Source: Aegilops tauschii subsp. strangulata (taxonomy: Eukaryota > Streptophyta > Magnoliopsida > Poales > Poaceae). From it: DNA of 64,000 nucleotides. The notes beneath the pieces were generated by a model. That model had not been told where the DNA came from and searched no databases. It saw only the letters and a program-made list of their open reading frames with translations. Numbering within the stretch: position 1 is the first letter of the stretch; each line of letters opens with the position of its first letter. The stretch is from positions 161,548,627-161,612,626 of the forward strand of contig NC_053036.3 of assembly GCF_002575655.3 (NCBI RefSeq), given 5' to 3'. A program made the position numbers and the translations under genes. Positions 45,970 to 56,602 of this stretch are shown here, piece after piece.

Positions 45970-48093
45970 ATGGCGGCCAACGGCAACGACGGTTTGTGCG
46001 TGGCCGAGCCGCGGAGTGCCGACCCGCTCAACTGGGGGAAAGCCGCGGAGGCGCTGTCGGGGAGCCACCTGGACGCCGTCAAGCGGATGGTGGAGGAGTA
46101 CCGCAGGCCGGTGGTGGTTATGGAGGGCGCAAGCTTGACCATCGCCCAGGTCGCGGCGGTGGCCGCCGCCGACGGGGCCAGGGTGGAGCTCGACGAGTCC
46201 GCCCGCGGCCGCGTCAAGGAGAGCAGCGACTGGGTCATGACCAGCATGGCCAACGGCACCGACAGCTACGGCGTCACCACCGGCTTCGGCGCCACCTCCC
46301 ATCGGAGGACCAAGGAGGGGGGCGCGCTGCAGAGGGAGCTCATCCGGTTCCTTAACGCCGGGGCGTTCGGCACCGGCAGCGACGGCCACGTGCTGCCCGC
46401 GGCCACCACGCGCGCGGCGATGCTTGTCCGCGTCAACACCCTGCTCCAAGGCTACTCCGGCATCCGCTTCGAGATCCTCGAGACCATCGCCACGCTGCTC
46501 AATGCCAACGTGACACCGTGCCTGCCGCTCCGGGGCACCATCACCGCTTCCGGCGACCTCGTCCCGCTCTCCTACATCGCGGGACTTGTCACCGGCCGCC
46601 CGAATGCCGTGGCCGTGGCTCCTGATGGCACCAAGGTTAATGCCGCCGAGGCATTTAAGATTGCGGGCATCCAGCACGGCTTCTTCGAGCTGCAACCCAA
46701 GGAAGGCCTTGCTATGGTTAATGGCACGGCGGTGGGCTCCGGGCTCGCGTCCATAGTTCTCTTTGAAGCGAATGTTCTTGGTGTGCTTGCCGAAGTTTTG
46801 TCGGCGGTGTTCTGCGAAGTGATGAACGGCAAGCCAGAGTACACTGACCACCTGACACACAAGTTGAAGCACCATCCTGGACAGATCGAGGCCGCGGCCA
46901 TCATGGAGCACATCCTGGAGGGCAGCTCCTACATGATGCTCGCGAAGAAGCTTGGTGAGCTCGACCCATTGATGAAGCCAAAGCAAGACAGATATGCTCT
47001 CCGCACATCGCCGCAATGGCTTGGGCCACAAATTGAGGTCATCCGTGCAGCGACGAAGTCAATCGAGCGCGAGATCAACTCTGTCAATGACAACCCACTC
47101 ATTGACGTATCTCGTGGAAAGGCAATCCACGGTGGAAACTTCCAGGGCACGCCCATCGGTGTGTCCATGGACAACACGAGGCTTGCCATTGCTGCGATTG
47201 GCAAGCTCATGTTTGCCCAGTTCTCGGAGCTAGTAAACGACTTCTACAACAATGGCTTGCCCTCCAACCTCTCTGGTGGCCGCAACCCAAGTCTTGACTA
47301 TGGCTTCAAGGGTGCCGAGATCGCAATGGCGTCATACTGCTCGGAGCTCCAATTCTTGGGCAACCCTGTGACCAACCATGTCCAGAGTGCGGAACAGCAC
47401 AACCAAGATGTTAACTCCCTCGGATTAATCTCAGCCCGTAAGACTGCCGAGGCCATCGACATTCTGAAGCTCATGTCCTCTACATTTTTGGTTGCGCTGT
47501 GCCAAGCCATCGACCTGCGCCACCTCGAGGAAAATGTCAAGAATGCCGTCAAGAATTGTGTCACAAGAGTGGCTAGGAAGACCCTGATCACAAATGACAT
47601 GGGTGGCCTCCACAACGCACGTTTCTGTGAGAAGGACCTGCTCCAAACAATTGACCGCGAGGCGGTGTTTGCATACGCAGATGACCCTTGCAGCGCCAAC
47701 TATCCTCTCATGAAGAAGATGCGAGCAGTGCTAGTGGAGCACGCCTTGGCCAACGGTGAGGCTGAGCGCAACGTGGAAACCTCGGTGTTTGCCAAGGTTG
47801 CCAAATTCGAGCAGGAGCTCTGTGCGACACTACCTCAGGAGGTTGAGGCTGCTAGAGGTGCAGTGGAGAATGGCACCGCTGCAGAACCAAACCGCATCGT
47901 TGACTGCCGGTCATACCCTCTATACCGGTTCGTTCGCAAGGAGTTGGGAACGGTGTACTTGACCGGAGAGAAGACACGGTCCCCCGGGGAGGAGGTGGAC
48001 AAGGTGTTTGTTGCTATGAACCAGGGTAAGCACATCGACGCGCTGCTGGAATGCCTCAAGGAGTGGAACGGCGAGCCCCTGCCTCTCTGCTAA
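45970..48093 (+). CDS. PAL: Phenylalanine ammonia-lyase
   Basis: Deaminates L-phenylalanine to trans-cinnamate and ammonia, the entry step to lignin, flavonoids and other phenylpropanoids; cytosolic homotetramer. The 707-codon frame is uninterrupted and full length (family about 700-720). The MIO cofactor triplet Ala193-Ser194-Gly195 lies in [12 protein letters not shown]. The catalytic Tyr100 lies in [17 protein letters not shown], Asn251 in MVNGTAVGS, and YALRTSPQW is at 342-350. The substrate-pocket pair is Phe127-Leu128 (RFLNAG), the phenylalanine type, not the His of grass bifunctional PTALs. It ends WNGEPLPLC. No intron is needed, although many plant PAL genes have one. The start is the first ATG after the leader and gives MAANGN. 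Third-position GC is near saturation up to about 46615 and lower afterwards. It converges on the otubain gene. Confidence 0.97.
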   Translation: MAANGNDGLCVAEPRSADPLNWGKAAEALSGSHLDAVKRMVEEYRRPVVVMEGASLTIAQVAAVAAADGARVELDESARGRVKESSDWVMTSMANGTDSYGVTTGFGATSHRRTKEGGALQRELIRFLNAGAFGTGSDGHVLPAATTRAAMLVRVNTLLQGYSGIRFEILETIATLLNANVTPCLPLRGTITASGDLVPLSYIAGLVTGRPNAVAVAPDGTKVNAAEAFKIAGIQHGFFELQPKEGLAMVNGTAVGSGLASIVLFEANVLGVLAEVLSAVFCEVMNGKPEYTDHLTHKLKHHPGQIEAAAIMEHILEGSSYMMLAKKLGELDPLMKPKQDRYALRTSPQWLGPQIEVIRAATKSIEREINSVNDNPLIDVSRGKAIHGGNFQGTPIGVSMDNTRLAIAAIGKLMFAQFSELVNDFYNNGLPSNLSGGRNPSLDYGFKGAEIAMASYCSELQFLGNPVTNHVQSAEQHNQDVNSLGLISARKTAEAIDILKLMSSTFLVALCQAIDLRHLEENVKNAVKNCVTRVARKTLITNDMGGLHNARFCEKDLLQTIDREAVFAYADDPCSANYPLMKKMRAVLVEHALANGEAERNVETSVFAKVAKFEQELCATLPQEVEAARGAVENGTAAEPNRIVDCRSYPLYRFVRKELGTVYLTGEKTRSPGEEVDKVFVAMNQGKHIDALLECLKEWNGEPLPLC

Positions 48094-48787
48094 TCAGGGA
48101 GATGAAGAGAAGATGCTGTGCTTCAGAATTCTGAAGGCTCCCGTTGTTCTAAACTGATAATACTACTGTTGTTTGATTTCGTTCTTTCTTTGTTTTTTCC
48201 CTCTTCTAAAACGTTGATGCATGCAACGTTCTTCCGGAGCTAGAGGCCATTGCCAAAGATTGCACTCTGCAATACTTGTAGCGCAGCAACTAGAGCTTCT
48301 GCCAATGTAAGCGAAAGGGCACAAATTTTCATGTCAAATGTTGATGTTCTACTACTGAATCAGCATGTTCAGACTTACTGTATGTCATACAAGCACATTC
48401 TCCTCGTTCAGACTTACTCATGTCAAATGTTGATAATTTTCACGTCGCACTGCAATATAGAGAGAAACAGCACCAGGTTGTGATTATCATACAAGCACAT
48501 TCTCGAGCAACTTCGACTATCATACATGTTTGATAGAGATAGAAATAGTTACAGAGGAAAAACAATAGGCATGAGAGGTATATATACATGATTTCAGCAC
48601 ATCAGAACTAGTCACAGAAACTAATCAGACCAATGTTTTTCTATCCTTATATGTCATCAGAAGAAGAATGTACAAGTATAAGCTCACCCGCTTCAGTGTA
48701 TGCCAAATTATCTACCACCTAGAGCTCAGCACCGCCCGCATTCATGGGCAGTCACCCAGACTCAACATTAACCTAGCAATGGGAGAC
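48094..48787. other. 3' UTRs and intergenic gap between PAL and the otubain gene
   Basis: 694 bp between two stop codons facing each other, so both 3' UTRs lie here. It contains interleaved direct repeats: CATGTCAAATGTTGAT at 48330-48345 and 48419-48434; GTTCAGACTTACT at 48367-48379 and 48406-48418; CATACAAGCACATTCTC at 48386-48402 and 48488-48504. I see no clear AATAAA for either gene. Confidence 0.7.
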
Positions 48788-51700
48788 TTATATTGGGTAG
48801 ATGATGTCGTAGTGGTTGACCGTGAACAGCACGTGCACACGCGCAGCGTCAGCTCCAGGACTAACGTACACATCATCAGGCGCTTCCTCATTGAGTTGCA
48901 CAAGCACGAGGGACACCTGAAGCGCAGCCGCCAAGGCCCACATCTGAACACGGCCCGCCACCACGCGGCGTGGAGTAACGTGCTGTAAGCACCACTGTTT
49001 AGAGCAGCGAGTCAGGAAATATCAGGGTCATGTATCCAAGAATGGATGGATCAGAAATTCAGCACGACATTGATGAAAAGGTAGAGATGCTGATACTCAC
49101 ATTTGCCACACAGTCATTTTCTCCAAGTCCAGGTATATCCTCTGTATAGTCCGCCCTGTGCAAGCACAACCAGGTAGCTGCTACTAATCTGAGGAAAGCA
49201 AAAACTGGCCACCACAATGTGTCAGAAACATGAATTGGGATGAACCGGGAAAGATAGGTTGATGACTGAAGGATAAGTTGAGAAGTGTTTTCTCACTGTC
49301 TTCTGTTTGATCGTAAGTGCTGAAGAACTCGAGAAGTTTCCGCTTGTACCTGACAAAGAAGCAGGTTAAGTCAGTGAGATGGAAGCATTCGGCCACAACA
49401 CTTGGCTGGAATTGCAGAAAACCAAACATATCAAAAACCTGTCAGTTAATAGGGGGATCAATCTGCGTTTTTTCTTCCATCTCTTTACTTTCTTCATCAA
49501 CTCCTTAAATGCCTGAAACAATCCGTGAGTTAATAAATCGCATTTGGTAACCATTCCATACAGCTCTGTAAGGTTACAAAAGTGCTTGCAACCTATTAAT
49601 ATTCGATAACAAGACATTAACACATAATTAGGATAACTCGCCTGAACAACTTCAGTTAATAACGATCTACTATACAATAGTTAAAGAGTACAAATACTTA
49701 GTAACAGAATGGTGAGATATCTACATCATAAGAAGCAGCAGGTCTGAAGCATTTCAGTGTTCAATGAAGCATAGAATTATACTCTTGCGGTTTACATTGT
49801 CACACTAGTATCCCTTACAATAAACTTAAGGTGTATTTTTGTTAAGTTGGGTCCTAAGTTGTAACATAACAATAAGCTTCAGACTTGAGCTTGCGTCAAC
49901 AGGGCGTAAACTGCAATGTCATGCCATTACTGCTAAGCAATTGTGCATCCCCTTCAAATGATTGATGGTTAGACAACTGAATCCATTTTGACATGGAGAG
50001 TAACTTGAAGAGAATTGTATTTGTCCCTTACAAATATGTGTATTCAAGGAAAAAACACAAATGTGGAAAAAGGCAGGAACTTACATCGTGGCTCCTAGAA
50101 AATTCAGAGGCCCATCCAAGACATGCAGATTCCTCAGCCAACTCTTGGATAGCTGCAAGGAGGCGGCGTTCCTCATTTCTGCCTTTCCTATCAAGAACTT
50201 GCTCCTGTCGTACATTGGCATAAACAAAGAGAGTTAGATCAGGGAACATGCATCCTGTAGTATACTAAGGGACAAGGAGAAGGACAATTACAAGGTAGGA
50301 AAATATGAAGCTCCTGTAGAAACACTCCCCATCTTCTTCCACTGGCCTAAATTCTGAATAGCGGTCACCAAGGCCGATTGCATTCACAGCATATATTCTG
50401 TCGCGATAAAGTGCAAGTATCTGTCCAACATAATGATTTAAGGCTTGCCCATAGGGAATTGCCTGCACCGCACAATCAGATAAGAGAATTCAGTTTATGC
50501 TGATTAGAACAAGGAAATAACAGATCTAAAGCCTGATAGAAACTTTGTTTTGCAACAACAGATCTAAAATATGATCCAAATTTTGTTTTGCTCCCACTTT
50601 TCTGGCTTGTATGTTCTCTGGAAATGGTTGGAACTGCTAATAAATGTAAGAGACCCTTCATTGACACTGATTGGTTGTTGTTGAGTTAAAAATAGAAAAA
50701 TATGTGTAGTGTTCCATACACTCAATGGTATAAAGTCTACTGGTTCCATCACATTGCAAGGGTAATATACTATTAAGCATTCAGACAAGAAAGTAAGAAC
50801 ATTTTCCATGAAATCAGTTACTTGTACAGTAACCATGAATGCCCACAGTTCCATCTGACCTGGGATTTTGATCCCGACATTTCATGGGTTTCCACTTTGA
50901 AAATAACCAAAGACTAAAAGGAGTCAAACCTGTTGAGTCACGTGAGGTCTCTCCAAGCTTCCGACTTGAGGTCTCTCCGAGCTTCCGATTCCTTTTCTAC
51001 AAAAAACCTTTTCCACAAGAGATGGGTTAAGATCCATATATAACTTGCCAAACTTAGAAGTAATTGTACAGATTAAACATCACAATCAGGATTTTAGAAT
51101 ACGAAACAGGGGAATAAGAGATAGAGTTTTTGAAGAATCTAATAGCAGTATCGCACAACTGATGCTGCAAAATCCGAAACATCTTACTTCAGCAACTGTT
51201 TACAAGAATCATGCTGTGAAGCTTCCAAGCCGGTTTCAAGTACCAAACAACCAAACATCACATCTTTTAGACCAAATTTCGGAGTAAATGGTCAGTGAGT
51301 TTAATTATTTATTTTGTGGGCTGTGGTCAGTGATTTTGCATGTGAATGACCAATGGTCTACGGAAATCATGTCCAGGTATGCAGCCCTGAATAAACAAAT
51401 GCATTAACTATGCCTATAAAACCATCCATTCACATTAAAACCTCTTACCTTTGTCTTTAGGACTTCTAGCTAAAATTTCACAGGAGCACTGATCAAGATA
51501 TGCACGCCTAAAACAAAAACATGTTCCCAATGCTTCCCCCGCTGTAAACTACGATGAATATGCTACCACACTTGATACAAGAATGAATTGGTACAGGCAC
51601 GAGCACCCAAATCTTAAACATATTCGAGTTTTTGACTAATCACAGAGAGGTTGTTCACTTGTCTCCATATTCCAAGATCGCAAGAAGAGCACGGAGTAAT

Positions 51701-52399
51701 AGTCAGGATCCGCCTAATCTGCGCGCAACATAAAGCCAGATTGGCCCCAACATTCGCCCAAAAGTTTCATCCCTTTTACCCTAAATCCTTACCAACATTC
51801 CACACGAACTCTGAGACCACAAATTGCACATCGCGAACACAAGAATTGGCACAAGAAAGCACAAAGAAGAGCAAAGAATCACAGAGTAATCAAGAAGCAC
51901 AAGATTCAGGCTATACCTTGTCCTTGCCGGAGCTGATTATCTTTCTCAAGATCGTCTTCTTGGCCTTCGGCAATCCAGCCTACTCGGCAGAAACCAAGAA
52001 ACGCTTAGACGAACTCGAATAACTCGAAAGGGAACACAGCAGGTCGCTACATCTCAAGCGCAAGAGACGCGCCATTACCTGCTCCCCGGCGCGCGCAGCA
52101 GCGGAGCTCGATCCCCCGGCTTCGAAGATTTGGCTCCCGGTCTGCACATCGACGGGCCGAGCAGAGGGAGGTGGTGGCGAGGAGATGGATTCGCCGGCTC
52201 TGCGGCTTCCGCCCCCGGCCTGGTCATCGACGGGCGGAGGAGGGTGAGGTGGTGGCGACGAGACACCGGAGCCCGCCTGCGCTGCCCCAAAGCTCGGCGC
52301 CCCAGCGGGGGAGGCGGCGCTGGCGTCGTCGCGTTGCCCGTGCACACGGGCCGGTTCTTGCTTGCCATCGTCCCGGTCTTTTCCTGAACCGGATGCCAT
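48788..52399 (-). CDS. Otubain-type deubiquitinase (peptidase C65), eight exons
   Basis: Predicted OTU-family cysteine protease that removes ubiquitin. Exons (minus): 52079-52399, 51917-51979, 50292-50462, 50085-50204, 49439-49512, 49297-49349, 49101-49204, 48788-48982. All seven introns are GT...AG and the phases agree, giving 1101 nt and 366 residues. Residues 1-107 are Pro/Ser/Gly/Ala-rich and probably disordered. The catalytic segment EEDGECFYRSF has Asp172 and Cys175, followed by FSYLEQVLD as in otubains. The catalytic His359 lies in NHYDIIYP at the C-terminus. In OTUB1-type enzymes the motif is usually DGNC; here it is DGEC. Exon 2 is short and the least certain. The sequence is distant from the Arabidopsis OTUB1 type, so I give no symbol. 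Antisense frames in this area are shadows. Confidence 0.85.
50463..51916 (-). other. Large intron 2 of the otubain gene
   Basis: 1454 bp, AT-rich, bounded by GTATAG (51916) and GTGCAG (50463). Frames inside (for example 50564-50854 minus, 51045-51287 plus) lack domains. A small missed exon cannot be excluded, since the two sides join in phase without one. Confidence 0.6.
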
Positions 52400-52852
52400 C
52401 GCGGCGGGAAAAACTTTGCGGGTGGAGCGGAAAGGACTTGCTTGGCAATTCTGCTAATGCGGGGGCGTTGGAGGAAGTTCACGAAAGGGCCTGGTTAGTT
52501 ATTTGGGGAAAGGACGAGCGGTTATTTATAAAGGTGGACGGGGACGTGATCATGTGAGAGGAAGTTCGCGAACTTTTTTCCTTTATTGTCTGGATTTTCC
52601 CCTCAAAAAATTGTCTGGATTTTCCATAAATTTTAAAACATACACTAACCTAAAATTATACTAGTACCTTTCAATTTATAAACTATGCAGTTTAGAACAT
52701 TAGTATTGCTTTAGATCTACAGGTTGTATGTGACGTATGTGGAAAACACACATGTCAAGCAAATTAATAGTAGGCAAATTCTTTTTTGATACATTTTTTG
52801 CGCTAATTCTTGGTCATCTTTTTTTTCTAAATCTTAGCCACCTAAAAAGTTG
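52400..52852 (-). promoter_or_regulatory. Upstream region of the otubain gene
   Basis: Just upstream of the ATG (52400-52540) the DNA is moderately GC-rich with a TATAAATAA-like box on the minus strand at about 52524-52532, which would give a leader of roughly 100 bases. Beyond 52560 it turns AT-rich. Inferred by position only. Confidence 0.4.
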
Positions 52853-52915
52853 TACTCCCTCTGTCTCACGATATAAGACGAAGGGATCGGTAGTTATTAA
52901 GCATGAATTACTAGT
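52853..52915. mobile_element. Stowaway-like MITE end
   Basis: TACTCCCTCTGTCTCACGAT at 52853-52872 is a grass Stowaway/mariner-like terminus beginning at a TA. I could not find the opposite inverted repeat, so this is a fragment or a diverged copy. Confidence 0.45.
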
Positions 52916-54279
52916 TAGAAAGTGCGCGATTTAAAAAGGTCAAGTAGTATACGAAAGTGCTAACTTTATTGTCTATTTGCATTGGTTGATATGGTCGTGG
53001 AGCAAGAGGGGGCAAGGATGAGCTATGATCCAAGGTTTTTTCTGGCAAATCCCACTCTTTATTAGTTGATAATGTTTACAGGGATACATAGCTCATCAGG
53101 AGAAACAACCGTCAAGCAAATACAAAGCATTACGAGCTAGGCGATGAGCTTCTTTGTTCTACGATGCAAAAAAAAGCTTCTTTGTTCTAAGCCCAGTTCT
53201 CATGCACAAATTCATCTCATGAAAGTCATTCATCCTTTATTTGATATCCAATCCAATGTGTCCATATTCATTTGTCGATGAACTCTTCAAGTTTCTCACA
53301 ACTGATATCCGTCGTTGGCGATCGTTATTCATGTAAAAGCAGGTCGCTCGTTAAGATTAACTAGGACGGTGCTTGTGCGTTGCTACGGGCAACATTGCAA
53401 TTTCATCGATGAATCAGTGAAGAATTACTTGATATCATAGTTGAATATTCATGCATTACAACAAATATATATTACTGTGATGACCAAAGGCATAAGAAAG
53501 ACAAAAATCAAGCATAACCATCTATTATCCCCAACAATTGCAAAAAAAAAAGAGATATGCTTGCAACTTAGAAATTAAAGAAACTGTCAATATGATTTTG
53601 GACTTAGTTCTTGAACACATACATGATTTGACTTTTCATTGCATGTATGCTAAATATAATGTTGTAAACCTTACTACCTCATGGGATCAACATATTCGGA
53701 GACATATCAGACAACTTCTGGTGATATGAAATTTAGACAGCCCTAAATGACATACAACTATGTAATGTTGGCATTGTTCTACTAGTTCTAGATCATTCTT
53801 AACTGCAACCTGTCTTTGACTAATTTCTCAACTGGGACGTGGGACGGAGGGGCCGGTTTTTCGTCAAGTGGGACGAGTCAGTTTCAGATTTTGGTGGGTG
53901 AGTGCTGAGGCGAAACTAAACCGATGTGACAAGATTACCAACTTCCCTTTATAGTAGAGACGCCTCACGACAAGTCATTGCCTCAAACGACTTCGGATTG
54001 ACCACTCCTTGAAAGAGTATCGATGAAGCACCAAGGAATACTCCTATGCTATCCCTTGCGAAGACCACTGTTGATCCAGCCATTGTGTTCTTAGATATTG
54101 CGGCATCATCATTTATTTTTGTTGCCCGATCACGGTGGATTGGAATCTAGTAAGGGTGCAGAACAACATCTATAGCTGGGCCTATCAAACGCCCGGGCAG
54201 GCTGTCCGGTCACTGCCTGATCAAAAACCGACTCAACTGGAGCTCTCAAACCGCGGACAAACGTCTGGGCTGACCGGCA
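52916..54279. other. Unclassified intergenic DNA with a transposon-like stretch
   Basis: 53367-53400 (GGTGCTTGTGCGTTGCTACG) and 53945-53965 (TTTATAGTAGAGACGCC) look like the two ends of a non-autonomous DNA transposon I have seen in grasses, but I could not pair inverted repeats or a TSD. A duplicated AAGCTTCTTTGTTCTA lies near 53147 and 53175. No gene found. Confidence 0.35.
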
Positions 54280-54913
54280 TGTTTGGTTCTACCGCAGGGT
54301 GCGTCGACTGCAAAATAAAATTTTCCTACGCGCAGAACAACCAGGAACATGCTACGGGAATGGATCACAGATCGTTACCACTAGACGCGCAGTGCCGTGC
54401 AGCGGAAGAAGAGTTGGGGCAGCGCGTCCGCGTGGTTTGTCTCCTCCTTGTCCGATCTCCCTCGAACAACCGGTCGTCGGATCCCACGTACAAGTTTGCC
54501 GGAGCGGCGCAGGTGCACCGCCTTTAATGGTATCCGCGCGTGCAGGAGGAACGTCGTGCGGCGGACTGCTAGGTCCGATCACACAACCGGCGGCGAGTGG
54601 AGGTGTCTATTCACAACACATGCAACCCTAGTAACAGCGCCGAAGCGATCAACCGAATGAGTGGGCCGCACCTCCACTTTATATAGGCGTCCGTCGCGGG
54701 CTCAACACTTGGGCCTCGCACGGACCCTAAAGCCCAAAATCTGTTCGCCCGGGATCCGAGTCCGAGTAGGATCACATCTGACTCGTGGAGTCCGATCCGG
54801 CCTCACAGGTTCCTTCCCTTAAGCGCGCGACCCCTTAGGTTCAAGTCGGCTTGGTCGCAGGTCGGATCACCTCCGACCTGCTCGGCTGGTAGCAGCCTCT
54901 AGCAAGGCGTGCC
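54280..54913 (-). repeat. Copia-type LTR, first part
   Basis: On the plus strand it begins TGTTTGGTTCTACCGCAGGG and soon carries AAAATTTTCCTACGCGC, an Angela-like LTR end. A minus-strand TATA box (CTATATAAAG) lies at about 54679-54688, consistent with a minus-oriented LTR. It is split at 54913 by the WHAM-like element and continues at 63566. Open frames here overlap on both strands and have no domain. Family not identified. Confidence 0.6.
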
Positions 54914-56602
54914 TGATGTCTACTACGCAACCTTTTTCTTGTAGACGTTGTTGGGCCTCCAAGTGCAGATGTTTGTAGGACAGTAGCAAATTTCCCTCAA
55001 GTGGATGACCTAAGGTTTACCAATTCATGGGAGGTGTAGGATGAAGGTGGTCTCTCTCAAACAACCCTGCAACCAAATAACAAAGAGTCTCTTGTGTCCC
55101 CAACACACCCAATACAAAGGTAAATTGTATAGGTGCACTAGTTCGGCGAAGAGATGGTGATACAAGTGCAATATGGATGGTAGATATAGGTTTTTGTAAT
55201 ATGAAAATATAAAAACAGCAAGGTAGCAAGTGATAAAAGTGAGCGTAAACGGTATTGCAATGCTAGGAAACAAGGCCTAGGGTTCATACTTTCACTAGTG
55301 CAAGTTCTCTCAACAATAATAACATAATTGGATCATATAACTATCCCTCAACATGCAACAAAGAGTCACTCCAAAGTCACTAATAGCGGAGAACAAACGA
55401 AGATATTATTGTAGGGTACGAAACCACCTCAAAGTTATTCTTTCTGATCGATCTGTTCAAGAGTCCGTAGTAAAATAACACGAAGCTATTCTTTCCGTTC
55501 GATCTATCATAGAGTTCGTACTAGAATAACACCTTAAGACACAAATTAACCAAAACCCTAATGTCACCTAGATACTCCAATGTCACCTCAAGTATCCGTG
55601 GGTATGATTATACGATATGCATCACACAATCTCAGATTCATCTATTCAACCAACACACAGAACCTCAAAGAGTGCCCCAAAGTTTCTACCGGAGAGTCAA
55701 GACGAAAACGTGTGCCAACCCCTATGCATAAGTTCACGAGGTCACGGAACCCGCAAGTTGATCACCAAAACATACATCAAGTAGATCACGTGATATCCCA
55801 TTGTCACCACAGATAAGCACATGCAAGACATACATAAAGTGTTCTCAAATCCTTAAAGACTCAATCCGATAAGATAACTTCAAAGAGAAAACTCAATCCA
55901 TTACAAGAGAGTAGAGGGGGAGAAACATCATAAGATCCAACTATAATAGCAAAGCTCGCGATACATCAAGATCGTATCACCTCAAGAACACGAGAGAGAG
56001 AGAGAGATCAAACACATAGCTACTGGTACATACCCTCAGCCCCGAGGGTGTACTCCCTCCTCATCATGGAGAGCGCCGGGATGATGAAGATGGCCACCGG
56101 TGAGGGATCCCCCCTCCGGCAGGGTGCCGGAACAGGGTCCCGATTGGTTTTTGGTGGCTACAGAGGCTTGCGGCGGCGGAACTCCCGATCTATTCTGCTC
56201 CCCAATGTTTTTAGGGTATATGGATATATATAGGCGAAAGAAGTCGATCAGGGGAGCCACGAGGGGCCCACGAGGGTGGGGGGCGCGCCCAGGGGCAGGC
56301 GCGCCTCCCTGCCTCGTGGCCACCTCGAAGCTTCCCTGACTTCAACTCCAAGTCTCCTGGATCACGTTCGTTCCAAAAATCACGCTCCCGAAGGTTTCAT
56401 TCCGTTTGGACTCCGTTTGATATTCCTTTTCTGCGAAACACTGAAATAAGGAAAAAAAACAGAAACTGGCACTGGGCTCTGGGTTAATAGGTTAGTCCCA
56501 AAAATAATATAAAAGTGCATAGTAAAGCGCATTAAACATCCAAGATGGATAATATAATAGCATGAATACTTCATAAATTATAGATACGTTGGAGACGTAT
56601 CA
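54914..56602 (-). repeat. 3' LTR of the minus WHAM-like element
   Basis: 1689 bp, TGATGTCTACTAC...GGAGACGTATCA on the plus strand. Very similar to 61875-63565; visible differences include a few single bases and small length changes near 56280-56300 and the (GA)n run near 55993. Confidence 0.93.

Noticed and set aside
45868..47031. 387-codon frame antisense to PAL
   Set aside because: Caused by the high GC3 of the PAL coding strand; no domain, low-complexity translation.
48668..48988. 106-codon plus-strand frame
   Set aside because: It is the shadow of the last otubain exon, whose minus-strand reading ends in the catalytic NHYDIIYP motif.
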